Shown piece by piece: positions 1-8,933 of a stretch of 43,395 nt of DNA. Source of the stretch: Lachnospiraceae bacterium. Lineage in GTDB: Bacteria > Bacillota > Clostridia > Lachnospirales > Lachnospiraceae. Below the pieces are notes generated by a model. The model was not told where the DNA came from. It worked only from the letters and a program-made list of their open reading frames with translations, and ran no database searches. The position numbers and the translations under genes were made by a program. Numbering within the stretch: position 1 is the first letter of the stretch; every line of letters begins with the position of its first letter. The DNA is taken from NCBI GenBank assembly GCA_022799355.1, contig JAAWOG010000027.1, forward strand, positions 1 to 43,395, given 5' to 3'.

Positions 1-102
1 CTAAACTCGTAAGGAACCTCGTTAAGTGCCGACGCTTTTTAACGGGCTCCTTAAGCATTTTATGTTCCTCACGGCTAGGCTAAAGTGCTAACTTAATGAT
101 AT
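1..102 (-). repeat. Truncated copy of an interspersed palindromic repeat (copy A)
   Basis: Read on the minus strand, this stretch matches the left half of the complete element at 31188-31396. Bases 23-49 are an exact 27-base inverted match to 31241-31267, and the 11-base block at 55-65 matches 31225-31235. The outer end around 94-102 resembles the terminal ATGTCATTT of the complete copy. The copy runs off the left edge of the window, so its other half is not visible. It lies immediately beyond the stop codon of the hybrid kinase gene. Confidence 0.75.
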
Positions 103-109
103 TGATTTT

Positions 110-143
110 CGGACCGGAACTTTTCTTCGCTCAGTCCGGTCCG
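110..143 (-). other. Hairpin overlapping the stop codon of the hybrid kinase gene
   Basis: On the minus strand CGGACCGGA-CT and AGTTCCGGTCCG form an 11-bp stem with one bulged base. The stop codon at 131-133 lies in the loop-proximal part of the stem. No proper U-run follows (GAAAATC), so this may be a 3' stability hairpin rather than a full intrinsic terminator. Confidence 0.5.
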
Positions 144-3100
144 TTACGGATTACCGCGTGCAGTGTCTCATATAATTTATCCACCTCAACAGGCTTGGAG
201 AGATGCCCATTCATGCCGCACTTCACCGACTTTTTCAGGTCATCGTCGAAAGCATTTGCCGACATGGCAATAATAGGTATGGTCTGACAATCCTCTCTCT
301 CCATAGCGCGAATAGTGCGGGCAGCCTCCAGGCCATCCATAACCGGCATCATAATATCCATCAAAATCACATCATAGGTTCCGGGCTTTGCAGTACGGAT
401 GCGTTCCACCGCCTGGGAACCATCATATACACAGTCCACTTCAAACCCTCTCTCCTCCAACAGACACCGGGCAATCTCAGCGTTCAGTTCATTGTCTTCC
501 ACCACCAGAATATGACGGCCTTCAAAAGAAATCTCCTCCCCTTCTGCGCTCTCCTCCTCACTCTCTCCGGGAATCAGAGAGATGGTAAAGCTGAAGGTAC
601 TGCCCCTCCCCGGTTCGCTTTCCAAATGAATGCTGCTTCCCATCATCTGTACCAGGCTGTTGCTGATGGAAAGCCCAAGTCCGGTTCCCCGCTGTTTGGA
701 AGGATCTCTGTTTGCTGCCTGTTCAAAAGAACGGAATACCCTCTCTTGTTCCTCTTTCGCAATACCGACTCCCGTATCCTTCACCGCAAAAAATATGGCG
801 ATTCCCTCCTCCGAGACAGAGTCTTCTCTCACAGTGAGCGTAATACTGCCGCCCTCCTGTGTAAATTTTACCGCATTGCCAAGGAGATTGATCAGAACCT
901 GACTGATACGCATTTTATCCGCAATAAACCAGCGATGCCTTAATTCAATTTCCTGAACAAAATGAACTTCCCGGGCAGACGCCTGCGTCAGGATCAACTC
1001 ACGGATTGTCCCCAACATATCATCCATATTAAAGTTAACAGGCTCCAGCTTCATCTTGCCGCTCTCTATCTTGGACATATCAAGAATGTCATTGATCAAT
1101 CCCAAAAGATAATCCGACGAGGACTGGATTTTCTGCAGACAATCCATAATTCTCTCAGGAGCCTGGCCTTGCTGCAGGGCGATCGCCGTCATGCCGATAA
1201 TACCGTTCATGGGTGTGCGGATCTCGTGGCTCATCCGTGAAAGAAATTCCGACTTTGCCCTGCTGGCAATATCATGCTGCTGCTGATTGAGCTGGCTCTG
1301 AATCACCCGTCCAAGTTCAGCCAGATTCTGATATTCTTCCTGACTGCTTAAAAGGGACAAGTCCGCACCGAGAATACAGATACTTCCCATATAACTTCCG
1401 CTGTCATACATGGGAAGAAGGATTCCCCGGCTCCCCGGTTCAATGCTCAGAAGGTTCCGGAGGGGCTTCTTGGCACTGTCCTCCTCTGAAAAACCGCGCA
1501 CTTCCGCCCTGCCGAGCCAGTCATAAAAAATTCTTTTTTCCGACTCGGTATATTTTCTTACGGTTTCCATCGCCTCACCGTTTTTGTGCCACTGATAGTT
1601 TAAATAATTGGAATTGAAATCAGGGCGCAATATGGAAACCAGCACATCCTCTGCCTGGTAGAAACGCCCGATCTTCTGAAGCATCAGCATCATCTGCGCA
1701 TGGAAATCAGAACCTCTGCCAAAGAGATCTAACGCTACGGAAACAAGGCTTGTATTCTTATCATAACCAAGACTGCTGACTTCCTGCCCCTCAAGCATCG
1801 GCAGGGATGTATGGGATTCTGAGGGAAGCTCTCCGTAATAGAGAAGCTGCTGTCCTGCAAAGGGACGCGCAAACCTCTCTGCCAGCTTCGCCCTGCGAAT
1901 CAGTTCTTCCGAAGACTGCTCTTCCTTCCCGTCACATAATCCTGCGCGCAGGTGTACATGAAAAATCTCTTCATCATATTCCGCCTCAATCCGATCCAGC
2001 AAATCCTTTATATGTCGGGCGGCCTCCTCCTGAGGCATCCCCTCCAGCCACAAAACAAATTCTTCCTGGTTCAAACGCAGCGCAATGGCCAAGCTCCCCG
2101 CCTCTTCGGCAACCATCCGGCATTTTTCCCGAATCATCCCGCCGATGCTCTCCAGGATCATATCACCAAACACAATTCCGTTTTTTTCATTGACTTCTCT
2201 CAGATTGTGCAGGATCAAATCCGCCATCACACCACGGGGCTGTCTCCTGCGTGCCTGTGCCAGAAACTCCATACCGGCACCAAACGTATAAACTCCGGTA
2301 ACACCGTCTATCATGTTTTTCCTGAGTTGTTCCGCTTCTCTCTCCTTTTGTTCCTGAATATTACGGATACTTCCCACAAGTTTCCAACGCCGCCCGTCAG
2401 TATCATAGACGCTCTTCCCCGAAAGGGCTACCCAATTGAATTCCGATTCCTCCGGCCAGCGCACCCGGAACTCCGCGTAGGGATTGTCAGGCTCCTTCCG
2501 AAGCGCCTCCACAGCTCCTTCACGATCCGCCTCATAGATAAAATCCGTATTGATGGCGCCGTTTCCGAATCCGGGGTATTTCCATTGTCCGTTCATTGTT
2601 TCATGGTTGACCACATCCAGCATCTGGGTTTGCAGATCATAGGAAAAAAAGATGTCATTCGATGATTCGAGCGCCACTTTATAGCGTTCCTTCTCTTCCA
2701 GAAGAATGTTTTCAGCCTTCTTCTGTTGTCTGGTCAGATCGCTTACAACATCATAGAGCGCATCGATTTCCAGAATATTGGAAAGCTTAAACTTTTGCAG
2801 CCCGGTACTTCCCTCCATGATACACTGCATCAGCTGCTGGACCGGCCGGGTTAAATGCCGCACCAGAATATAGATCCCCAGCACTCCGAAACCCAGACCG
2901 ATAAAAACGGCAACAACCATCCAGAAATAGAGCTGACGGCTCATGCCAAACAACTCTTTTTCCGTATTTAACCCCAGCAGTACCCAATCGGTGTTTTCAT
3001 ACGGTACATTTTTTCCATATAATTCCAGCGGACATGCAACGGCATAAATCCCCTGGCCGCTCAATTTAATGTCCTGTACGAGAGAAAGATTATCATACGC

Positions 3101-4063
3101 CGTCTCCGACAGGGTAAAATCCATGCTCTCAGTCCGTAGCAGATCATACAGCATTCCCTTTCCGGTCAGTGGCGTATAACTTTTCTCCCCCTTCCTGACA
3201 GCCAGCATATATCCGGACTGTTGGGAACTGTTCAACTCCGCTGCGGGAAAATAGTCATAAAGGTTCCGACAGGAAATTTCCACACCAAGCACACCATATA
3301 CCTGCCCCCCATAACGCAGGGGAACGGAATATGTGATCATCTCATAAGCGTCAGAATCCTTTTTCTCCAGCGAAAAGGGAAGGGACCAGTATCCCAGATC
3401 TTCCACATCCGCATCGGGATACTCCGCCCCGGCGCGCCAGGGTTCATAAAAATAGGAGTCCTTTGTATTTTGCCCTGCTCCGTCCATATGAAACCGGGTT
3501 GTCCAATTGGTGTCCAGAGGGACATTCCATGTCCTGGAGAGCTGCTTGTTTCCTCTCTCCAGTAACAGGTCCGTATAATTTACAGGATTCGTATGCGGTT
3601 CGGAATCCCTGATAAAAAATCCGGCGTAATCCTCCGCAGCCTCCATATCCGTTCCTGTCAGAACAAGAAAAATCCCTGTGGTAGTATTATTCTGCAAAAT
3701 ATCGAGACACTCGGGGAACAATTCATCCAGAAGCCTGTCCTTCATCTCTTCCGACCGAAGCATTTCATCCAGTTCCACATTTTCATCCATAAGAAACTGC
3801 TGCAGCCGGTTATTCAGAAAGCCTTCCTGGTCGGAAATGACAGACCATCTCTGATTCATATCGCCCTGCAGAATCACTTTTCTGTTTTCCACCAGACGCC
3901 GCATCATACCGCTGGAATATTCTTCCAGTGTTTTTGCCGTATGCCTTACCACCAGAGTGCCGATGGTGATGGCACTCTGTACCAGCATAATCACAATCAG
4001 CGGAATCAGAAAAAATTTAAATATGGTCAGCTTATTCTTTTGTTGACTTCCCTCTTTCCTCAT
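131..4063 (-). CDS. Large hybrid sensor histidine kinase/response regulator with PAS, degenerate GGDEF and GAF-like regions
   Basis: A 1310-residue membrane sensor kinase. Helices near residues 12-36 and 379-400 enclose a sensor region of about 340 residues, probably extracytoplasmic and Cache-like. A HAMP-like linker (400-450), a PAS region (460-570), a GGDEF-like fold (583-740), a GAF-like region (760-930), HisKA with H946 in SHEIRTPMNG, a HATPase (about 1045-1165, DTGVG and GTGLGL) and a C-terminal receiver with D1236 in LMDIMMP follow. The GGDEF signature is replaced by LNQEEF, so cyclase activity is unlikely. AGAGG lies 8 bases before the ATG, and the gene begins 11 bases after the solute-binding protein gene, so the two are almost certainly co-transcribed. 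No output domain or separate regulator is visible; phosphate presumably passes to another protein elsewhere. The ligand is unknown. Confidence 0.93.
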   Translation of the reverse strand: MRKEGSQQKNKLTIFKFFLIPLIVIMLVQSAITIGTLVVRHTAKTLEEYSSGMMRRLVENRKVILQGDMNQRWSVISDQEGFLNNRLQQFLMDENVELDEMLRSEEMKDRLLDELFPECLDILQNNTTTGIFLVLTGTDMEAAEDYAGFFIRDSEPHTNPVNYTDLLLERGNKQLSRTWNVPLDTNWTTRFHMDGAGQNTKDSYFYEPWRAGAEYPDADVEDLGYWSLPFSLEKKDSDAYEMITYSVPLRYGGQVYGVLGVEISCRNLYDYFPAAELNSSQQSGYMLAVRKGEKSYTPLTGKGMLYDLLRTESMDFTLSETAYDNLSLVQDIKLSGQGIYAVACPLELYGKNVPYENTDWVLLGLNTEKELFGMSRQLYFWMVVAVFIGLGFGVLGIYILVRHLTRPVQQLMQCIMEGSTGLQKFKLSNILEIDALYDVVSDLTRQQKKAENILLEEKERYKVALESSNDIFFSYDLQTQMLDVVNHETMNGQWKYPGFGNGAINTDFIYEADREGAVEALRKEPDNPYAEFRVRWPEESEFNWVALSGKSVYDTDGRRWKLVGSIRNIQEQKEREAEQLRKNMIDGVTGVYTFGAGMEFLAQARRRQPRGVMADLILHNLREVNEKNGIVFGDMILESIGGMIREKCRMVAEEAGSLAIALRLNQEEFVLWLEGMPQEEAARHIKDLLDRIEAEYDEEIFHVHLRAGLCDGKEEQSSEELIRRAKLAERFARPFAGQQLLYYGELPSESHTSLPMLEGQEVSSLGYDKNTSLVSVALDLFGRGSDFHAQMMLMLQKIGRFYQAEDVLVSILRPDFNSNYLNYQWHKNGEAMETVRKYTESEKRIFYDWLGRAEVRGFSEEDSAKKPLRNLLSIEPGSRGILLPMYDSGSYMGSICILGADLSLLSSQEEYQNLAELGRVIQSQLNQQQHDIASRAKSEFLSRMSHEIRTPMNGIIGMTAIALQQGQAPERIMDCLQKIQSSSDYLLGLINDILDMSKIESGKMKLEPVNFNMDDMLGTIRELILTQASAREVHFVQEIELRHRWFIADKMRISQVLINLLGNAVKFTQEGGSITLTVREDSVSEEGIAIFFAVKDTGVGIAKEEQERVFRSFEQAANRDPSKQRGTGLGLSISNSLVQMMGSSIHLESEPGRGSTFSFTISLIPGESEEESAEGEEISFEGRHILVVEDNELNAEIARCLLEERGFEVDCVYDGSQAVERIRTAKPGTYDVILMDIMMPVMDGLEAARTIRAMEREDCQTIPIIAMSANAFDDDLKKSVKCGMNGHLSKPVEVDKLYETLHAVIRNGPD

Positions 4064-4074
4064 TTACCATACCT

Positions 4075-5535
4075 CTATTTTACAGCCTCATTCAATGCAT
4101 CACAAAAAGAGAGATACCATTCTTCAAAAGCATCCCTTGTCACATAAGGCTCTGCCGCCTCCTCCAAGCCTTTTCCCTCTTCCAGCGCTGCCGTGATGAC
4201 CGCCCGGTCCTGTGCCGCTTTGTCAGCGAGATGATACTCCAGAACCTTTCTGGCAGAGGAACCGTTCTCAAAGCTCTTATTCGTATAGAGAGTCATGCCG
4301 TCCATCTCCTGAAAAATAGTGGTCAGACAATCATAGGTTTTTGGTGCCACCGTCAACTGCTTTGATGCAATGACCTGATCCAGCATCTCTGTGCTGTTCG
4401 CCTCCTTCAGTACGGGCAGATAGCCGGATACGCAGCCGAATTCAAGATTATTTTCCGCCAGGGTAAACCATTTCAAAAACTCCACGGCCGCATATTCATG
4501 CTTTTCATCCGACTTGCTGACTACCATACCCGCGCCCTGCTGTACCGCACAACGCTCTCCCGCCTCGAAAACGGGAGCCATCATAACTATATAATCGATG
4601 GCATAACTGCTATCCTCCAGTTCCACCTGATCCGGAAAATACATGGCCGAGGAAGTGGAACCTGTATATGCCACAATATCCCCTGTTTTTACATCGTCGG
4701 AACGGAAGGAACCGTATGCGCCGAAGTAGCCTTTTACCATGGGTACATAATAGTTCTCCCACAGCCTGTACAGCTCTTCCTCGGGCACATTTATCGTCAC
4801 TTCTCCGTTCTCCACCTGGAAAATCTCCACCCCCTGCTGCTGCATCCCGATAATAAAATAGTTTGCCAGGGCGTCCCTGCCATAAAATGCCTTACCATCC
4901 TCCGGAATGTCGGGAGTGAGGCTGTCTGTCCACTCATAATACGCCCTGGCCGTAGCGTTTACCCCTTCGATAGTTGCAAGGGTATCTAATGAAGCTCCGG
5001 TCGCGTCTGCAAATTTCTCCCAGTCCGTCTTATTGATCATCATAATCTCGGTAGATTTTGCCGTAGGGAAAATCCTGAGCGAACTATCTGCCGCGATACG
5101 GCCTTCCTCAATATAGGAGTCCACATACTGTGCCAGTTCCTCTTCGCTCAGATAGACGGAAATATCCGCCAGCGCGCCTGCCTGTTCCACTTCGTATGCC
5201 GTATCCGCATAGGATGAAAAAATATCCGGCATGGCGTCCGCCCCCACCTTTCCTTCGATGGAGTCCCGCACCGCAGTCTCCAGGTCGGAAACGGAACCCT
5301 GTGAAAACCCTTCCACATAAATTCCTTTCTCCTGTCCCACCGTATCATTGAATTCTTCCACCAGAGCGTCAAAAGCCGTCTGCTGGGAACCGTTATAATA
5401 ATGCCAGACGGTCAGTGACACCGGATCTTTGGGATCCAGAGGACTTTTTTCCCCGCATCCCGCCAATCCAAGCGCCATGACCGTCACAAAGCAAAACACT
5501 CCCGTTTTTTTTCCAACAATCTTTGATTTCTTCAT
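4075..5535 (-). CDS. Extracellular solute-binding lipoprotein (ABC family 1, sugar-type)
   Basis: About 486 residues. The N-terminus is a lipoprotein signal (MKKSK, hydrophobic core, lipobox GLAGC), so the mature protein is tethered outside the membrane. The body has the family 1 solute-binding fold: SLTVWHYYNG near the start, a DIFSSYADTAYEV segment, and later GAGMVVSKSDEKHEYAAVEFLKW-type sequence. An upstream ATG in frame at 5568 is possible, but GGGAGG stands 7 bases before the ATG at 5535 and this start gives a proper signal peptide. No permease or ATPase gene is adjacent; the only partner is the hybrid kinase 11 bases downstream. A role as a sensor subunit presenting ligand to the kinase is therefore plausible, although supply of a transporter encoded elsewhere cannot be excluded. 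The substrate is not deducible. Confidence 0.9.
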   Translation of the reverse strand: MKKSKIVGKKTGVFCFVTVMALGLAGCGEKSPLDPKDPVSLTVWHYYNGSQQTAFDALVEEFNDTVGQEKGIYVEGFSQGSVSDLETAVRDSIEGKVGADAMPDIFSSYADTAYEVEQAGALADISVYLSEEELAQYVDSYIEEGRIAADSSLRIFPTAKSTEIMMINKTDWEKFADATGASLDTLATIEGVNATARAYYEWTDSLTPDIPEDGKAFYGRDALANYFIIGMQQQGVEIFQVENGEVTINVPEEELYRLWENYYVPMVKGYFGAYGSFRSDDVKTGDIVAYTGSTSSAMYFPDQVELEDSSYAIDYIVMMAPVFEAGERCAVQQGAGMVVSKSDEKHEYAAVEFLKWFTLAENNLEFGCVSGYLPVLKEANSTEMLDQVIASKQLTVAPKTYDCLTTIFQEMDGMTLYTNKSFENGSSARKVLEYHLADKAAQDRAVITAALEEGKGLEEAAEPYVTRDAFEEWYLSFCDALNEAVK

Positions 5536-5592
5536 TGGCATACCTCCCTGCGCGGATTTCACAATCATTCGTCTGCTTTCTGCTGCAGTGTT

Positions 5593-5621
5593 AGTATACC
5601 ATATATTACTAATTAATACAA
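5593..5621 (-). promoter_or_regulatory. Sigma-A promoter of the solute-binding protein/hybrid kinase operon
   Basis: On the minus strand TTGTAT, a 17-base spacer and TATACT, with an extended -10 (TGG directly before TATACT). The expected start is about 50 bases upstream of the ATG at 5535. Confidence 0.7.
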
Positions 5622-5680
5622 ATGCCCCTCTTTTTATTACATCCCGGCGGAACGGATATGCAGGGCAACCCGAGCAAGTC

Positions 5681-6556
5681 CTATTTCTCTCTCACCGCCA
5701 CCCATATCTCACATGCATAAGAAGGATCGCTGACCTTATCGGAAGGATATACTTCCAGTTCGATTTCCTGCTCATACTCATACCGGTCGCTTTGGGGGAA
5801 AAACTCCGTAACGATTTTTTTGTATGTCTCCGCAAAAGCTTCCGGCATCTTCCCTTTACAGGTAAATACCGCATAGGTATGTGGGGGAAGTTCTAAAACT
5901 TCCATACCGTCCTCCACAGCCCTCCCGTCATATTCCACGCCGATTCCGTAAGGAAACCTGTCTTCCTGTGTTTTTGCGGAATAACAAATGCCGAGCAGCC
6001 CTTTCAGCCTTGGTTCTTTTGGCATATAGCCTGCCAATTTCCGAATCGAACCGTCCCGTGTGCATTCCTCCCAGAACGCGCTGATCTCCTCCGCCGGTCC
6101 GTCCGACACGGGCTTTTCCACCGTCTTTCGTCTGCAAACCACTTTCATCGCATCCAGTTTCTCAATTCTGTAGTCCATTGTACTGCCTCCTGTTAAAATA
6201 AGTTTTACGGACAGTCCGGAAAAAGATTTGACATTTCCGCCCCGCTTTGCCTGTGTGGGCGTGATGCCATGGAAACGGGTAAAGGCGCGGGTGAAACTCT
6301 CCGGGCTGTCATAGCCGTATTTCAGGGCAATATCAATCACCTTATCCTCTCCCCCCGCCAGATCGGACGCAGCCAGGGAAAGCCGCCGCATACGGATATA
6401 ATCACCCAGTGTAAAGCCGCACAGCATACTGAATATCCGCTGAAAGTGAAAGGCGGATGAACATGCCTCCTTCGCCGCCTTTTCATAGTCGATTTCTTCC
6501 GACAGATGTGCTTCCACATAATCGATCGCCCGCTGTATGCCCGCTATCCATTCCAT
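5681..6556 (-). CDS. AraC-family transcriptional regulator with GyrI-like effector-binding domain
   Basis: A 291-residue protein. Residues 5-105 form the double helix-turn-helix of the AraC/XylS family (AFHFQRIFSMLCGFTLGDY, then KYGYDSPESFTRAFTRFHG followed by TPTQAKR). Residues from about 130 to the end match the GyrI-like small-molecule binding domain seen in Rob- and BmrR-type regulators (starting MDYRIEKLDAMKVV). The ATG at 6556 is chosen because AGGAGG lies 8 bases upstream; earlier in-frame starts to 6607 lack such a site. It lies 88 bases downstream of the alpha-galactosidase gene on the same strand, so it may be co-transcribed, but a GyrI-type effector domain suggests drug or small hydrophobic ligand sensing rather than sugar sensing. 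Confidence 0.9.
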   Translation of the reverse strand: MEWIAGIQRAIDYVEAHLSEEIDYEKAAKEACSSAFHFQRIFSMLCGFTLGDYIRMRRLSLAASDLAGGEDKVIDIALKYGYDSPESFTRAFTRFHGITPTQAKRGGNVKSFSGLSVKLILTGGSTMDYRIEKLDAMKVVCRRKTVEKPVSDGPAEEISAFWEECTRDGSIRKLAGYMPKEPRLKGLLGICYSAKTQEDRFPYGIGVEYDGRAVEDGMEVLELPPHTYAVFTCKGKMPEAFAETYKKIVTEFFPQSDRYEYEQEIELEVYPSDKVSDPSYACEIWVAVREK

Positions 6557-6644
6557 ATCTTTCTCCTCCTGTTCCGTGTTTTCCATTCTAACGGAAGCAA
6601 GGGACAACTTCCTGATATTCCGTGCTCTTTGGTGTCAGGATTTC

Positions 6645-8846
6645 TTATCTGTCATCACTCTCTTTTTTCACAAAATGATACGGTCTGCTCACAAAATCAC
6701 CTTCCATAGGCTCAATCAGGAAACCCGCATACATCAGCATCTCGCCGGAATACACCTGCTTTGTTCCCTCAAGAAGGTAGAGCGCCTCCTTATCAAAGCC
6801 CTGCAAATAAATTTTCCTGCTTCGTTTATTGGGCTCTGCCAGCACCTGTACATAAGTCATCAGCACTTCCCGCTTATCCTTCGATGCCACCGCCCAGGCG
6901 TCAAATTTATGGTTCTCCCGATAGGAAGCAATACGGTAATAATCACCTTCCCGCACAAGATCGTTGTATTTGTGATACATCTTTGTCTGTTCACAGATCA
7001 TCTCCCTCTGCTCATCCGGAAGCTTCGTGATATCCAGTTCATAGCCGAAGGTTCCCGCCAGTGCCACATATCCCCTTGTCTCAAAAGGCGTGATCCGCCC
7101 CACAATATGGTTCGGACAGTCGCTGACATGGGCGCCCATCGCGGCAAGCGGATAGATCAGCCCCGTCCCCTCCTGGATCATAAGCCTCTCTATCGCATCC
7201 GTGTCGTCGGAACACCAGATCTGGGGGCTGTAATAGAGCATGCCCGGATCAAACCTTCCTCCTCCGCTGGCACAGTTCTCAAGAAGCAGTTCGGGAAATT
7301 CTCTCACAAGCCTCTCCTGCAGTTCATATACACCCAGTACATAGCGGTGAAACAGTTCCCCATGATGCGCCGCATCCAAACGGGCGCTGCCCAAATCGGT
7401 AAGAAACCTATTCATATCCCACTTCACATAGCGGATATTGGCGCTGCGCAGTATTTTTGCCACCGACTCATACACATAATCCACAACGTCCGCCCTGGAG
7501 AGATCCAGCACATACTGATTACGCCCCATGGTTCCCTCCCGCTTATCTATCTGCAATGCCCAGTCGGGATGCGCCCTGTATAAATCGGAATCCGGTGAAA
7601 CCATCTCCGGCTCAAACCAGATGCCGAACTCCAGCCCGATCTCATTGACCTGATCCACCAGTTTTTTCAGTCCGCCCTTTAACTTCTCCTCATTGACCAC
7701 CCAGTCTCCCAGAGAATTATCGTCCGTATTTCTCTTTCCGAACCAGCCGTCATCCATCACCAGCATCTCAATCCCGCACTTTTTCGCCTCCCGTGCGATC
7801 TCAAGCAGCTTTTCATGATCAAACTTAAAATAAGTCGCCTCCCAGTTGTTGATCAGGATCGGGCGTTTTTTATGATTGTATATGCTGCGGATCATATGGC
7901 TTCTGTAAAAATCATGGAAATTGCGGCTCATCCTGCCAAGCCCTTCCCCGGAGTAAGTCAGGATCACCTCCGGCGCCTGAAAATCCTCACCGGGGGAAAG
8001 CACCCAGTCAAACTGCTCCGGGTTGATGCCCATCACCATCCGTACACTGTCAAACTGGTTCATCTCGACCTGCGCCAGGAAGTTTCCGGAATACACAAAA
8101 TGCATGGCGTATACCTTTCCCTGCTGCTGGTCGGTGCCCGGCGTAACCAGCGCCATAAACGGATGCTCCTGATGGCCGGATTCTCCCCGCAGGGAAGAGA
8201 CCGCCTGTTTCCCATAGCGCACGGCTCCCCTCTGAATATGCCGCTCCCTCGCCCAGGAGCCGCACAAATTTATCATCTCAAAGGCTTCATTGTCCATATC
8301 AAGGCAGGCGCTGAACACCTTTTCAAGCCTCAATGTCTCTTTTCCCCGGTTGACAATACGGACACTTCTCGCGATTACATCCTCCTTTTCAAACACCGAA
8401 TAGGAAAGCACCGCCTGCAAATTAAGAATACCATCCTCCAGCACGATCTCCAGTGTCTGCACTTCCTCCCCGTTCCCAAAAGAGGCCGGCAGATCCGCCA
8501 ATTTTTCTTTCCCCTCATAAATCCTGTGGGAGACATAAAACAGTTCGCTCCCCATCTGTCCCTTTTCATTTTTCACATTCAGACAACTCTCCCGAAAATC
8601 CCCGATTCCGCCGGTCGGATATTCCATCGGAAAGCTGTCCAGAAAACTCAGCTTTTCCCGCTTATTTACGGACGGCGTAAAGGGTATCTCCCCCATCCGC
8701 AGAAGATAATGATCCGCTCTCTGAAAAAGCCTCTCTCCATAATAAATATGTCCCACATAACCTTCCGGCGTCATACCGATCAGGTATGTACTCCTCTTTG
8801 TATGCAGCTGAAATATTCTGTTCTCTTCCTGATAATAAATTGCCAT
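6645..8846 (-). CDS. Alpha-galactosidase, glycoside hydrolase family 36
   Basis: About 733 residues, the usual length for bacterial GH36 enzymes that remove terminal alpha-1,6-galactose from raffinose-type oligosaccharides and galactomannans. The N-terminal beta-sandwich is followed by the catalytic barrel with MDDGWFG, the nucleophile aspartate in YVKWDMNR (about D477) and the acid/base aspartate in CSDDTDAIERL (about D547). ENCASGGGRFD is also characteristic. No signal peptide is visible, so it should act in the cytoplasm on imported oligosaccharides. The start at 8846 follows GGAG by 4 bases; an ATG four codons upstream has no room for a ribosome site. No oligosaccharide transporter is adjacent. 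Confidence 0.95.
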   Translation of the reverse strand: MAIYYQEENRIFQLHTKRSTYLIGMTPEGYVGHIYYGERLFQRADHYLLRMGEIPFTPSVNKREKLSFLDSFPMEYPTGGIGDFRESCLNVKNEKGQMGSELFYVSHRIYEGKEKLADLPASFGNGEEVQTLEIVLEDGILNLQAVLSYSVFEKEDVIARSVRIVNRGKETLRLEKVFSACLDMDNEAFEMINLCGSWARERHIQRGAVRYGKQAVSSLRGESGHQEHPFMALVTPGTDQQQGKVYAMHFVYSGNFLAQVEMNQFDSVRMVMGINPEQFDWVLSPGEDFQAPEVILTYSGEGLGRMSRNFHDFYRSHMIRSIYNHKKRPILINNWEATYFKFDHEKLLEIAREAKKCGIEMLVMDDGWFGKRNTDDNSLGDWVVNEEKLKGGLKKLVDQVNEIGLEFGIWFEPEMVSPDSDLYRAHPDWALQIDKREGTMGRNQYVLDLSRADVVDYVYESVAKILRSANIRYVKWDMNRFLTDLGSARLDAAHHGELFHRYVLGVYELQERLVREFPELLLENCASGGGRFDPGMLYYSPQIWCSDDTDAIERLMIQEGTGLIYPLAAMGAHVSDCPNHIVGRITPFETRGYVALAGTFGYELDITKLPDEQREMICEQTKMYHKYNDLVREGDYYRIASYRENHKFDAWAVASKDKREVLMTYVQVLAEPNKRSRKIYLQGFDKEALYLLEGTKQVYSGEMLMYAGFLIEPMEGDFVSRPYHFVKKESDDR

Positions 8847-8933
8847 AGTTCTCCTCATCTCCGCACAATTTTTGTCTTGATCGTTTTATCGCTCTCCTAA
8901 TGCCGCCGGGATATCCTTTTCCGTACCGCTATT

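Noticed and set aside
1844-2317. Active diguanylate cyclase
   Set aside because: The catalytic GGDEF loop is LNQEEF and lacks the essential glycines.
7815-8900. Long plus-strand open frame of 361 codons
   Set aside because: Antisense to the alpha-galactosidase gene, no recognisable domain and no ribosome site; the minus-strand protein has all family motifs. The same applies to long plus-strand frames at 203-943, 6537-7583, 17652-18764, 33613-34518 and 35311-36279.
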